From positions 186,001-250,000 of the forward strand of contig JADJTP010000002.1 of assembly GCA_016711095.1 (NCBI GenBank): a stretch of DNA of 64,000 nucleotides. Reading direction: 5' to 3'. The notes below the pieces were generated by a model. The model saw nothing but the letters and a program-made list of their open reading frames with translations. It was not told the origin of the DNA and did not search any database. The DNA is from Actinomycetales bacterium. GTDB taxonomy: Bacteria; Actinomycetota; Actinomycetes; Actinomycetales; Dermatophilaceae. Positions 1 through 12,534 of the stretch are shown in pieces (position 1 is the stretch's first letter; each line of letters starts with the position of its first letter). The position numbers were made by a program, and so were the translations under genes.

Positions 1-1
1 G

Positions 2-3977
<3,976 letters not shown>

Positions 3978-3985
<8 letters not shown>

Positions 3986-5432
3986 CCCGCAGGGCTTTCT
4001 CAGCATCCGCGAGCGTGAGTTGCCCGCTCGTCGGCCGGTGCCAGTGCGCCTTCAGGACTGGAAGGAGGTCTACGAGGAGCAGGAACTCGGCCAACTTCAG
4101 CGTCAGGCTGGCCGCTGCATGGACTGCGGGATCCCCTTCTGTCACAACGGTTGCCCGCTCGGTAACCTCATCCCCGAGTGGAACGACCTCGCCTGGAAGG
4201 GACGTTGGCGCGAGGCCATCGAGCGGCTGCACGCGACGAACAACTTCCCGGAGTTCACCGGGCGGCTGTGTCCCGCGCCGTGCGAAACGGCGTGCGTGCT
4301 CGGGATCAACCAGCCCGCCGTCACCATCAAACAGGTGGAGGTGACCATCGTCGAGCAGGCCTTCGCGTGGGGCGTGCTTCCTCAGGCACCCGAGCGTCAC
4401 TCGGGCAAGACCGTCGCGGTCGTGGGTTCGGGCCCGGCGGGGCTCGCCGCAGCCCAACAGCTCACGAGGGCCGGACACACCGTCGCGGTCTTCGAGCGGG
4501 CCGACAAGCCCGGCGGACTGCTGCGCTATGGCATTCCCGAGTTCAAGATGGAGAAGGCGATCCTGGACCGCCGGATCTCTCAGATGGAAGCCGAGGGCAC
4601 CCGATTCCGTTCGGGGGTGAGTGTCGGTGAGGACATCGTCGGGTCGGCCCTGATCTCCCGGTACGACGCGGTCGTCCTGGCCATCGGCGCCACCGTGCCG
4701 CGGGACCTGCCCGTCCCAGGACGTCAGCTGCGCGGCATCCATCAGGCGATGGACTATCTCCCCCAAGGCAACCGCGCGGTCCTCGAGCCGGTGCCGGATC
4801 AGATCCTCGCCACCGGCAAGGACGTGGTCGTGCTCGGCGGTGGCGACACGGGCGCCGACTGCATCGGCACGGCCCTGAGGCAGGGCGCCCGCTCGGTCAC
4901 GTCGCTGGAGATCCTGCCGCAGCCGGGACCGGAGCGTCCCGCGGAGCAACCCTGGCCGACCTATCCGATGATCTTCCGGGTCGCCAGCGCTCACGAAGAG
5001 GGTGGCGACAGACTGTATGCCGTGTCGACCGTCGAGTTCCGCGACGACGGCACCGGGGCGGTCCGGGCCCTGACGGTGAGTGACGTCGAGCTGCGTGACG
5101 GTCGTTTCGAGCCGGTCCCGGACACCGAACGGGAACTCCCGGCGCAGCTCGTGCTCCTGGCGATGGGGTTCCTCGGACCGCAGGGCTCGGGGTTGCTGGA
5201 GCAGCTCGGCGTCGCCCTCGACGAGCGCTCCAATGTCCAGCGCGACCACATGTTCATGTCGAGCGTCCCCGGCGTCTTCGTCGCTGGTGATGCGGGCCGA
5301 GGGCAGTCGCTCATCGTCTGGGCGATCGCGGAAGGCCGGGCTGCAGCACACGGTGTCGACGCCTGGCTGACCGGCCTCGAGAGCCAACTGCCGCGTCCCG
5401 TCAACCCAACGGATCGACCGCTCACCGTTTGA
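3978..5432 (+). CDS. gltD: Glutamate synthase small subunit
   Basis: Small (beta) subunit of NADPH glutamate synthase, an FAD/NADPH oxidoreductase that feeds electrons to GltB. The 484-residue product has the N-terminal cysteine cluster CMDCGIPFCHNGCPLGN for 4Fe-4S binding, a second cluster CPAPCETAC, the FAD site VVGSGPAGLAAAQQL, and a second dinucleotide site VVLGGGDTGADC. I start at GTG 3978 because it overlaps the gltB stop and gives the usual N-terminus (VADPQGFLSI); the frame is open further upstream but that would lie inside gltB. Length and order are ordinary for the family. Confidence 0.96.
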
Positions 5433-5479
5433 CCCGCGCCGCACTTCAGCCCTGTCGGGCGCGCCTGTGCACTTACCCC

Positions 5480-5485
5480 TAGTGT
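5480..5485 (+). promoter_or_regulatory. Putative leaderless -10 of pyk
   Basis: TAGTGT lies 7 nt before ATG 5493 (spacer 5486-5492), the spacing expected for a leaderless transcript. No good -35 is visible. Confidence 0.45.
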
Positions 5486-5492
5486 GCTGGGC

Positions 5493-6968
5493 ATGCGACG
5501 CGCCAAGATCGTGTGCACCCTCGGCCCGGCCACCTCCAGCACCGACCGGATCCGCGAGCTCGTTCTCGCCGGCATGGACATCGCCCGGCTCAACCTCTCG
5601 CACGGCGAGCGCTCCGCCCACGAGATGGTCTACCGCTCGGTGCGCCAGGCCAGCGACGAGACCGGGCGGGCGGTCGGCATTCTCGTCGACCTACAAGGTC
5701 CGAAGATCCGCACCGGGCGTTTCGCCGACGGTCCGGTGACGCTGCGGGTGGGGGAGCGATTCACCATCACGACGCTCGACGTCCCCGGCGACCGAACCCG
5801 GGTCAGCACGACGTATGCCGGGATGCCCGCGGACGTGCGCCCCGGTGACCTGCTGCTGATCGACGACGGCAAAGTGGCCCTGCGTGCGGTCGAGGTCACC
5901 GACGTCGATATCCACACCGAAGTGATCGAGGGCGGAGTGATCTCCAACAACAAGGGGATCAACCTGCCCGGTGTGGCGGTGAGTGTGCCAGCCCTGTCGG
6001 ACAAGGACAAGGCCGACCTGCGTTGGGCTCTCACGCTGCGCGCCGACATGGTGGCGCTGTCGTTCGTGCGCTCGGCCGCCGACATCGAGGACGTCCACGC
6101 GATCATGGACGAGGTTGGCCTCCGGCTGCCGGTCATCGCCAAGATCGAGAAGCCCCAGGCCGTGGACAATCTGCCGGAGATCCTGGAGGTATTCGACGGG
6201 CTGATGGTCGCCCGCGGCGACCTCGGGGTTGAACTGCCCCTTGAACAAGTCCCGCTCGTGCAGAAGCGGGCCGTCGAACTGGCCCGAAACCGATCCAAGC
6301 CCGTCATCGTTGCCACCCAGGTACTGGAGTCGATGATCGAGAACTCCCGACCCACCCGGGCCGAGGCGAGCGACGCCGCCAACGCGGTGCTGGACGGCGC
6401 AGACGCGGTCATGCTCTCCGGCGAGACGAGTGTGGGGGCCTGGCCGATCGATGCCGTCCGCACCCTGGCCCGCATCATCGAGAACACCGAGGAACACGGC
6501 CTGGAACGACTCGCGGCCCTCGTCGGGTCGCCGCGGACGATCGGCGGTGCGGTGACTCTCGCGGCATACGAGGTGGGCGATCTCATCAACGCCAAATACC
6601 TCGTCACGTTCACCTCGACCGGCGACTCGGCCAAGCGTCTGGCTCGATTCCGATCGAAGATCCCGATGCTGGCGTTCACGTCCAACCCGGCCACGCGCAG
6701 CCAGCTTGCCCTCGTCTGGGGGATCGAGACGTATCTCGGACCGGGAGTCAAACACACCGACGAGATGGCCGAGCAGGTGGAGCAGAGCCTGCTCGCGGAG
6801 GGCCGCTGCGTCGAGGGTGACCTCATTGTCATGGTGGCAGGCTCCCCGCCGGGCATTCCAGGCTCGACCAACATGATGCGGGTGCTGAGGATCGCCGGGC
6901 ACACTGGCCATGGCAACCCCTATTTCCACTCAGATCCGCACTCCGACGGGGTCGCCTCGGTCCAGTGA
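5493..6968 (+). CDS. pyk: Pyruvate kinase
   Basis: Pyruvate kinase, the last step of glycolysis (phosphoenolpyruvate + ADP to pyruvate + ATP), cytoplasmic. The 491-residue product opens with MRRAKIVCTLGPATSS and carries the barrel motifs GMDIARLNLSHG and LVDLQGPKIRTG, the active-site stretch VIAKIEKPQA and the signature ARGDLGVELP; the C-terminal regulatory domain follows (VTFTSTGDSAKRLARFR). ATG 5493 is chosen over GTG 5484 because it gives the family N-terminus and sits behind a leaderless-type -10. It follows gltD by 60 bp and probably has its own promoter. Confidence 0.96.
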   Translation: MRRAKIVCTLGPATSSTDRIRELVLAGMDIARLNLSHGERSAHEMVYRSVRQASDETGRAVGILVDLQGPKIRTGRFADGPVTLRVGERFTITTLDVPGDRTRVSTTYAGMPADVRPGDLLLIDDGKVALRAVEVTDVDIHTEVIEGGVISNNKGINLPGVAVSVPALSDKDKADLRWALTLRADMVALSFVRSAADIEDVHAIMDEVGLRLPVIAKIEKPQAVDNLPEILEVFDGLMVARGDLGVELPLEQVPLVQKRAVELARNRSKPVIVATQVLESMIENSRPTRAEASDAANAVLDGADAVMLSGETSVGAWPIDAVRTLARIIENTEEHGLERLAALVGSPRTIGGAVTLAAYEVGDLINAKYLVTFTSTGDSAKRLARFRSKIPMLAFTSNPATRSQLALVWGIETYLGPGVKHTDEMAEQVEQSLLAEGRCVEGDLIVMVAGSPPGIPGSTNMMRVLRIAGHTGHGNPYFHSDPHSDGVASVQ

Positions 6969-7023
6969 CCGCGCCGACGCGGCGCATATTTCGCGGGGGG
7001 CGCTGGTCTGTGATGATGAGGGC

Positions 7024-7878
7024 GTGCTGCTCGAGTCGGTGGCGATGCTTCCGCATCCGGCGCTGCGGCCTTTCGTGCGGGCGATCTCGGGCTACCGGCA
7101 GGAGGGGTTGCCGCCGGGCGTGCACCGGGGTCTGCCCTCGCCATACCTGACCCTCGTCATCACCGTCGATGAGCCGCTGGTTCTCGCGGAGCACCCCGAC
7201 CCGCGCCAACCGCCCGGGGCCTACGCTGCGATGGTCGGCGGGCTGCACACCCGGCCTGCGCTGATCGCTCATCCAGGGCGTCAGTGGGGTGTCCAGGTGT
7301 CGCTCACTCCGCTGGGCGCCCGGGCGCTGCTGCACGCGCCGGCTGCGGCGCTGGCCTCGTGGGACGCCGATCTGGTCGACGTCCTGGGCCCGCCAGCAGT
7401 CGAGCTCACGGACCGGCTACGCGCCGCCGCCGACTGGCGGGGCCGTTTTGCTGCCGTGGAGGGTGCCCTGCTGCGGCTGGCCGGTGACGGGACGTTGCAA
7501 GCACCTGAGGTCGCCGAGGCCTGGCGGTTGACAACGGTGGCTGCCGGAAGGATGCGTGTAGAAGAGATCGCACGTCGGGTGGGCTGGTCGTCCCGCCACC
7601 TGGGGGAGCGGTTCCGCGCCGAGATCGGTCTCACGCCGAAGGAGGCGGCCCGGGTCGCCCGGTTCGACCGGGCGCGGCATCTGCTCACCGACCGGGTCAC
7701 CGCCCGCAGAGCACCGGACCTTGCCGGTCTCGCCACCGTTTGCGGCTACTACGACCAGGCGCACCTCACCCGGGAGTGGCGCTCGCTGGCTGAGCTGACT
7801 CCCTCGGGCTGGCTCGCCGCCGAGCTCGGGTTCGTACAAGACAGCGGTGCCGTCACGGGAGAAGAATCCGGGGTATGA
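7024..7878 (+). CDS. AraC-family transcriptional regulator
   Basis: DNA-binding regulator of the AraC/XylS family. The last ~100 residues hold the two helix-turn-helix units (VEEIARRVGWSSRHLGERFR, then CGYYDQAHLTREW); the first ~150 residues form a sensing domain of unknown ligand, with the stretch LPHPALRPFVRAISGYRQEG typical of DUF6597-type AraC proteins. The start is uncertain: GTG 7024, GTG 7039 and ATG 7045 are all in frame and none has a strong ribosome site; the frame runs back into pyk. Its stop overlaps the start of the next gene in ATGA, so it is co-translated with the VOC protein, a common pairing. Confidence 0.85.
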   Translation: MLLESVAMLPHPALRPFVRAISGYRQEGLPPGVHRGLPSPYLTLVITVDEPLVLAEHPDPRQPPGAYAAMVGGLHTRPALIAHPGRQWGVQVSLTPLGARALLHAPAAALASWDADLVDVLGPPAVELTDRLRAAADWRGRFAAVEGALLRLAGDGTLQAPEVAEAWRLTTVAAGRMRVEEIARRVGWSSRHLGERFRAEIGLTPKEAARVARFDRARHLLTDRVTARRAPDLAGLATVCGYYDQAHLTREWRSLAELTPSGWLAAELGFVQDSGAVTGEESGV

Positions 7879-8303
7879 CGACATCGCAGAACACCCCAGC
7901 TGACGCTCCGCTCCCGCACGTCTGGCCCACCCTGCGGGCCCGCGACGCTCGTGCCCTCATCCGTTTCCTTGTCGACGCCTTTGGCTTTGAGGAGACGGTG
8001 GTGTACGGCAACGGCGACCATGTGGATCACGCCGAGTTGTCCTGGCCACTGGGCGGCGGGATCATGATCGGCTCCGTCCGGGACAACCCCGAGGACCCAT
8101 GGCCGATTCAGCCCGGCACGACCGGGTGCTATGTCGTCACCGACGACCCAGACCAACTGCATGCCCGGGCTGTCGGTGCCGGCGCGGAGATCACCCACCC
8201 GGTGTATGACACTGAGCACGGGTCCAGAGACTTCGCGGCGCGAGACCCCGAGGGCAATCGGTGGAGCTTCGGCACCTACCGAGGCGAGCCGCGTCCAAGG
8301 TGA
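7875..8303 (+). CDS. VOC-family (glyoxalase-like) protein
   Basis: Single-domain vicinal-oxygen-chelate protein of 142 residues, related to the glyoxalase/bleomycin-resistance fold. Visible are the beta-alpha-beta units LRARDARALIRFLVDAFGF and the C-terminal ARDPEGNRWSFGTY that ends most such domains. The substrate cannot be read from sequence. It overlaps the AraC gene by 4 nt (ATGA), so the regulator and this protein form a two-gene unit. Confidence 0.85.
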   Translation: MTTSQNTPADAPLPHVWPTLRARDARALIRFLVDAFGFEETVVYGNGDHVDHAELSWPLGGGIMIGSVRDNPEDPWPIQPGTTGCYVVTDDPDQLHARAVGAGAEITHPVYDTEHGSRDFAARDPEGNRWSFGTYRGEPRPR

Positions 8304-8476
8304 TCGTGGCGGTCGAGTAGCACAGGCGGGCGAAGGCTTGTCGGTCAACTTCCCCGCCGTCCCCGTCCGTCCCCGTCCGTCCTGCCCGAGCACCCACACC
8401 GGCTGACGCACTCAACCCCACTCCGAGCCTGAGACGAAGCTCGAGGAAGGACGGAGGTATGCTGCTGCAGCACCCA
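8304..8476. other. Non-coding stretch before tRNA-Leu
   Basis: No gene is supported between the VOC gene and the tRNA. There is a short imperfect direct repeat of CCCCGTCCGT around 8362-8382. TATGCT at 8458-8463 is a good -10 for the tRNA, with transcription starting a few bases before 8477; no convincing -35 is seen. Confidence 0.5.
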
Positions 8477-8559
8477 GCCGGGGTGGTGGAATGGCAGACA
8501 CGGGGCACTCAAAATGCTCTGCTCGAAAGGGCGTGGGGGTTCGAATCCCCCTCCCGGCA
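8477..8559 (+). tRNA. tRNA-Leu, anticodon CAA
   Basis: The 83-nt sequence folds as a class II tRNA. The acceptor stem GCCGGGG pairs with TCCCGGC, followed by discriminator A. The anticodon loop CTCAAAA gives CAA, which reads UUG. A long variable arm follows, then the T-arm GGGGG-TTCGAAT-CCCCC. The 3' CCA is not encoded. The long variable arm and anticodon agree on leucine. Confidence 0.95.
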
Positions 8560-8635
8560 CGAGGTCATCGCAGATGTCACCCCCGGACGGCACTGACCCC
8601 GGGGGTATGCCGCGAAGCCTCGCCGCCTCTGTGGA

Positions 8636-8641
8636 TACGAT
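8636..8641 (+). promoter_or_regulatory. Putative leaderless -10 of pdtaR
   Basis: TACGAT stands 6 nt before ATG 8648, the leaderless arrangement seen at several genes in this window. Confidence 0.45.
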
Positions 8642-8647
8642 TCCCGC

Positions 8648-9292
8648 ATGAACCCTGCACCGCCGACGACCGATCCTGAGCGTGTCCCGGAGCCGCAGAC
8701 GTCCGAGCCGTCTGGGGCGGTGCGTATCGTCGTGGTCGAGGACGAGGGCCTCATCCGGATGGACCTCGTCGAGATGCTCGGGGAGAGCGGATACGACGTC
8801 GTCGGCCAGGCTGGTGACGGGGAGGCGGCGGTCGAGCTCGTGCGAGAGCTCAGACCCGATCTTGTCCTCATGGACGTGAAGATGCCCGTCCTGGATGGCA
8901 TCAGCGCTGCGGCGATCATCGGCAAGGACAACCTTGCCCCCGTGGTCATGCTCACCGCCTTCTCGCAGAAGGAGCTCGTGGAGCGGGCGAGCGAGGCGGG
9001 TGTGATGGCCTATGTCGTCAAGCCGTTCACCGCGGCCGACCTCGCGCCGGCGATTGAAGTGGCGCGCAGCCGCTGGAAACAGCTGAAGGCACTGGAATCC
9101 GAGATCGCAGATCTGGCCGATCGGTTCGAGACGCGCAAACTCGTCGACCGCGCTAAGGGACTGCTGATGCGGCAGCTGTCCATCAGCGAGCCGGATGCCT
9201 TCCGCTGGATCCAGAAGACCGCCATGGACCGACGGTTGTCGATGAAGGAGGTCGCCCAACTGGTGATCTCCGGACTTCCCGGCAGCTCGTAG
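8648..9292 (+). CDS. pdtaR: ANTAR-domain response regulator (PdtaR type)
   Basis: Two-component response regulator of 214 residues with an RNA-binding output domain. The receiver domain (about residues 25-140) contains the acidic pair ED in VVVEDEG, the phospho-acceptor Asp76 in LVLMDVKMP, Thr in LTAF and Lys in VVKPF. The last ~60 residues are an ANTAR domain (LVDRAKGLLMRQLSISEPDA), which in this family binds paired hairpins in leader RNA and prevents termination. Its sensor kinase (PdtaS) is not in the window. An orthologue is found near pyk/polA/rpsA in many actinobacteria, as here. Confidence 0.92.
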   Translation: MNPAPPTTDPERVPEPQTSEPSGAVRIVVVEDEGLIRMDLVEMLGESGYDVVGQAGDGEAAVELVRELRPDLVLMDVKMPVLDGISAAAIIGKDNLAPVVMLTAFSQKELVERASEAGVMAYVVKPFTAADLAPAIEVARSRWKQLKALESEIADLADRFETRKLVDRAKGLLMRQLSISEPDAFRWIQKTAMDRRLSMKEVAQLVISGLPGSS

Positions 9293-9319
9293 GCCGCGGT
9301 TCAGCTGGTAGTCCGCCGG

Positions 9320-10105
9320 TCAGCGCAGGGCGACGACAAGCTGGGTCAGAATCGGTGCGACGATCAGCGCTGGCAGCATGTCACCAACCGGGACCTCACG
9401 AATCCGCAAGAGGCGGAAGCTGATTCCCACGAGCAGCAGGCCTCCGGTTGCCGTGAGTGCCGCGATGTGGGCCTCCGGCAGCAACGATCCCAGCATCACG
9501 CCGAGCACAGTCAACGATCCTTGAACCACCGCGACCGACAGCGCCGACAGCAACACCCCGAGGCCGAATGACGACGCGAAGGCCAACGCGGCGAAGCCAT
9601 CGAGGACGGCCTTGAGGGTGAGTTGATCGATGCCTCTACCGAGGCCGTCGGACAGGCTCCCGAGGATCGTCAGCGGGCCGACGCAAAAGAGCAACGAGGC
9701 GCTGAGCCACCCTTCGATGAATCGCGCCCGGGCATCGTGAGCCTCCGTGGACGACGTGCTGGACGACGTGCTGGACGACGTGCTGAGCCGAGTCTGCAGC
9801 GCCCCGGCCAGGCCGGCCAGGCGTTCTTCAATGCGCATCAGCGACCCTGCGATCGAGCCGATGAGCAGGGCGCCGAGCACGATGAGCACCGGAACGCCAC
9901 CGCCGACGGCTTCGCGCAGCGCTGCGTCGGTGACCGCGACCGCCGACAGCCCAGCCACAAGCATCGTCGTCAGGCCGAGGCAGTCGGTCACGACGGAGCG
10001 AGTGTGTTCTGGCAACCGGTGGCCCACCCACATCCCCAGCAGTGACCCGACGAGCACCGTGGCGACGTTGATGACCGTGCCCAGACCGGGAAATGCCACA
10101 TTCAC
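9320..10105 (-). CDS. DUF554 membrane protein (YdfK-like)
   Basis: Polytopic inner-membrane protein of 261 residues in the DUF554 family; function unknown. About seven hydrophobic segments are visible (for example LGTVINVATVLVGSLLGMWV, VPVLIVLGALLIGSIAG, LTQLVVAL at the end) and the family stretch FCVGPLTILGSL. A cytoplasmic loop carries a perfect threefold 12-bp repeat (9750-9785) coding Ser/Thr runs. TAGGGT lies 6 nt before GTG 10105 on the minus strand, supporting that start as leaderless; GTG 10099 is an alternative. Confidence 0.85.
   Translation of the reverse strand: MNVAFPGLGTVINVATVLVGSLLGMWVGHRLPEHTRSVVTDCLGLTTMLVAGLSAVAVTDAALREAVGGGVPVLIVLGALLIGSIAGSLMRIEERLAGLAGALQTRLSTSSSTSSSTSSTEAHDARARFIEGWLSASLLFCVGPLTILGSLSDGLGRGIDQLTLKAVLDGFAALAFASSFGLGVLLSALSVAVVQGSLTVLGVMLGSLLPEAHIAALTATGGLLLVGISFRLLRIREVPVGDMLPALIVAPILTQLVVALR
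9750..9785. repeat. Three tandem 12-bp repeats inside the DUF554 gene
   Basis: GACGACGTGCTG occurs three times without interruption. On the coding (minus) strand it yields an in-frame Ser/Thr-rich run between two membrane segments, so copy number could change by slippage without breaking the frame. Confidence 0.9.
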
Positions 10106-10111
10106 ACACCC

Positions 10112-10117
10112 ACCCTA
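10112..10117 (-). promoter_or_regulatory. Putative leaderless -10 of the DUF554 gene
   Basis: On the minus strand TAGGGT is 6 nt from GTG 10105. Confidence 0.4.
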
Positions 10118-10158
10118 TGAGGGCCGGTGAAAGCGGTCACGCTCGGCTCCTCGGGGTT

Positions 10159-10186
10159 TTGTCCGCAGTGTTCGCAGGGCTAGAGT
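10159..10186 (+). promoter_or_regulatory. Putative promoter of the GNAT gene
   Basis: TTGTCC (10159-10164) and TAGAGT (10181-10186) are 16 bp apart, about 70 nt before the start codon at 10259. Confidence 0.45.
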
Positions 10187-10258
10187 CGGGGTCACCAAGG
10201 GCCGCCCGGGAGCCGTGCCACAGGGGCGATTTCGGCCACGACGTTTTGGAGGACTCCG

Positions 10259-10846
10259 GTGTCAGGGCCTCAGGTGCACGTCCGTAAAGCAGACGAGCGC
10301 AGCTTCCATGCCGTGTGTGCGCTGTGGGCTGAGCAGCGCGAGGAGCGCGGCATCACCGACACCGGCCCTCGCAAAGTCACTCCAGAGGCGATCAAGGCGG
10401 CCTTGGATCGGCGCGACACCGTCGCCTTCGTCGCGATCAGCAAGGCAGACACGGTGGGGTATGTCGTGCTCAGCGACTGCTCGCTCAATCCCTTCGCCGA
10501 TTCCGGCTGCGTGGCAGTCGAACAACTGTTCGTCACCCGCGCGGCACGCAAGCAGGGGGTCGCCCGAGCCCTCATGGCGGCGGTCGCCACGTATGCCGAT
10601 CGGCAAGGCGCCGAGCAGGTCGCCAGTAACGTGCCCTCCGGCGGCCGTGAGGCTAACCGGTTCTTCGCACGGTTGGGGTTCACGCCGCACACGGTCCGGC
10701 GGCTCACGACAACCACCTCATTGCAGCGCAGGCTGCTGGACGACGAGTCGGGTGCCCGGTTCGCCCTGGACCAGTTGTTGGCCCGGCGCCGGGTGGTTCG
10801 GCTGCGGGCCGCGCGCGAACGACCCACCGAGACACTGAGCACCTAG
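10259..10846 (+). CDS. GNAT-family N-acetyltransferase
   Basis: Acetyl-CoA-dependent N-acyltransferase of 195 residues; acceptor unknown. The GNAT core is clear: FVAISKADTVGYVVLSDC as beta strands, then EQLFVTRAARKQGVARALM, which holds the pyrophosphate-binding R-x-x-G-x-A loop, and the terminal FFARLGFTPH. GTG 10259 is preceded by GGAGGA at 10247-10252. The last 43 codons lie over the antisense 3' end of the convergent WS/DGAT-like gene, an unusually long overlap. Confidence 0.85.
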   Translation: MSGPQVHVRKADERSFHAVCALWAEQREERGITDTGPRKVTPEAIKAALDRRDTVAFVAISKADTVGYVVLSDCSLNPFADSGCVAVEQLFVTRAARKQGVARALMAAVATYADRQGAEQVASNVPSGGREANRFFARLGFTPHTVRRLTTTTSLQRRLLDDESGARFALDQLLARRRVVRLRAARERPTETLST

Positions 10847-12301
10847 CCACGAGGGCGCGGTTAACCCAGGCGCGACGAGTTCGTCGTGGGCTTGGACGAG
10901 CAGGTCCCTCAACCGGTCGGGGTCGGGGAGAAGGTCCGGACAAGCCCCGATCCCCAAACACAGCTCGCCGGGATATCCCTGGACGGTGATCGACAACCCG
11001 AGGCCGTCCGTGATCGGCGGGAAGGGGAAGGTCCCGACGACGGTCGCCGACCGCCCGACCTGGAAGCGCCGGGCCGGCGCAGGGACGTTGGAGATCATGA
11101 GGTTGAAGGGCAGCTGAACGCGGTCGGCCAAGTGCATGGCCGCGGCGGCCTGGGTGAGTAATTGCGTGACCATCGGCCCGGCCACGGCTGCGACGTCGTT
11201 CATGAGCGATGAGGGATACGTGGGGGAGTCCTTCGACTGGGCCATTGCTGCGTGGGTGTAGGCCAGCCGATCGGCAGCCGACTCCAGGTGGGTCGGCAGC
11301 GCGCACAGGGTGAGCACGATCTGGTTGTTGCCCACGGACTTGGCATCGTGTCGGGCCGACATCGGGACCATGGTCACGAGCGGGTCGTTGGGGAGGGCGT
11401 TGTTCTCGCTGAGCCACGCCCGCAGCGCCCCGGCGGCGCAGGCCATCAGGATGTCGTTGACGCTGGTGCCGGTCCGATGGCGCACGGGGGAGCTCGCGGC
11501 AACCGGCAGGGAGGTCCAGGCCCAGGCCCGTCTTGCGGTGATCGACGCGTTGAACGGGGTCGAGGGGGGCGAGGACAGCGCTGCGGGAGTGGGGAGACCG
11601 GGTTCCGACGCAGGACTGCCGGGCTGCTCGACGAGTCGCTCCCAGCCATCCGCGATGAGCGCCGCGGTGCCGCGGCTCGCCTTGAGCAACGCCGACGGGA
11701 CGGCGGTGACAGCCCGGACCTCCAGACGCAAGGCAGCCGCGGTGCGCTCGGTCGCCTCGGTGACGCGGTGTCCGACCCGCGACAGCGGCCCAGGCCCACC
11801 GTCGGGACGCCAGCGGTGGTGCGGGTCGAGGCTTTCGTCGATGCCGAAGAGTAGAGCGAGCAGGTCACGCTTGCCGATTCCGTCCACGGCGCAGTGGTGG
11901 AACTTGGTCACGAGCGCTCCGCTGCCATCAGCGAGTCCGCCGACGAGGTGCAACTCCCACAACGGCTTCGCCCGGTCGAGATGACCCACGCTGAATGCGA
12001 CGGCATCGGCACACATGTCCACCTGGGTGCCGGTCCCACCAAGGTCGGTGTACGACAAGTGGTTGTCGAGGTCGAAATCGGGATCGTCGACCCACCAGGG
12101 CCGCCCGACCAGGAAGGTGGGCAACTTCAGCTTGCGCCGCAGCAAAGGGGCGAGATAGAGGCGCGAGGCGATCTGATGGTGCAACTGCTCGGGCTCGACC
12201 TGCTGATCCAGTAGGGCAAGCAGACAGACGTGTCCGGCGCTCACCGGCGTGTCGAGGGCAAGGAACGACGCGTCGAAAGCCGTGAGTTGCGTTGCTTCCA
12301 T
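10718..12301 (-). CDS. Wax ester synthase/diacylglycerol acyltransferase (WS/DGAT) family
   Basis: Acyl-CoA-dependent O-acyltransferase of the WS/DGAT (Tgs) family, which makes triacylglycerol or wax esters at the membrane in actinobacteria. The catalytic HHxxxDG motif is seen as HHCAVDG near residue 135; other family stretches are GTSVNDILMACAAGALR and LMISNVPAP. The product is 527 residues, longer than the usual 450-480. The excess is a ~40-residue tail read antisense to the end of the GNAT gene, so either the natural stop has been lost or a frameshift lies near 10850. The specific acceptor (diacylglycerol or alcohol) is not predictable. Confidence 0.85.
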   Translation of the reverse strand: MEATQLTAFDASFLALDTPVSAGHVCLLALLDQQVEPEQLHHQIASRLYLAPLLRRKLKLPTFLVGRPWWVDDPDFDLDNHLSYTDLGGTGTQVDMCADAVAFSVGHLDRAKPLWELHLVGGLADGSGALVTKFHHCAVDGIGKRDLLALLFGIDESLDPHHRWRPDGGPGPLSRVGHRVTEATERTAAALRLEVRAVTAVPSALLKASRGTAALIADGWERLVEQPGSPASEPGLPTPAALSSPPSTPFNASITARRAWAWTSLPVAASSPVRHRTGTSVNDILMACAAGALRAWLSENNALPNDPLVTMVPMSARHDAKSVGNNQIVLTLCALPTHLESAADRLAYTHAAMAQSKDSPTYPSSLMNDVAAVAGPMVTQLLTQAAAAMHLADRVQLPFNLMISNVPAPARRFQVGRSATVVGTFPFPPITDGLGLSITVQGYPGELCLGIGACPDLLPDPDRLRDLLVQAHDELVAPGLTAPSWLGAQCLGGSFARGPQPNHPAPGQQLVQGEPGTRLVVQQPALQ

Positions 12302-12442
12302 GCGACCTCCTCCCCGTGCGAGCGGTGGCGTCCGCCGGCGAGCGCACGGCAGACGCGGTCGGGGTCCGCCCCGACTGCCCTGACGCTAGCAAGGGCAGCC
12401 TGCGGTGAGCCAGAGCGGACCGCGCCCACGATCCTGGGACGG

Positions 12443-12459
12443 TTTCCGTCTGACGGAAA
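12443..12459. promoter_or_regulatory. 17-bp palindromic operator upstream of the hydroxylase gene
   Basis: TTTCCGTCTGACGGAAA is a perfect 8-1-8 inverted repeat, 20 bp before a TTGACA hexamer. A 15-of-17 match sits upstream of the aromatic-acid transporter at 42667-42683. Position upstream of -35 suits an activator, perhaps the IclR protein encoded at 15377. Confidence 0.65.
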
Positions 12460-12478
12460 AGCACTGCTGGTCCAGTCC

Positions 12479-12503
12479 TTGACAATCTCAATCATTATAA
12501 GAT
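12479..12503 (+). promoter_or_regulatory. Putative promoter/operator region of the hydroxylase gene
   Basis: TTGACA (12479-12484) is a consensus -35, but the AT-rich TATAAG (12496-12501) is only 11 bp away, so the real -10 is unclear. CAATCATT at 12489-12496 repeats the core of the MarR-type operator found at 20523-20549. Confidence 0.4.
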
Positions 12504-12534
12504 CCAACTATTGCGAGCGCGTAAGGAGGCCACG

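Noticed and set aside
12479..12501. TTGACA/TATAAG as a complete sigma-70 promoter
   Set aside because: The spacer is only 11 bp, so the pair cannot serve together; kept only as a promoter region.
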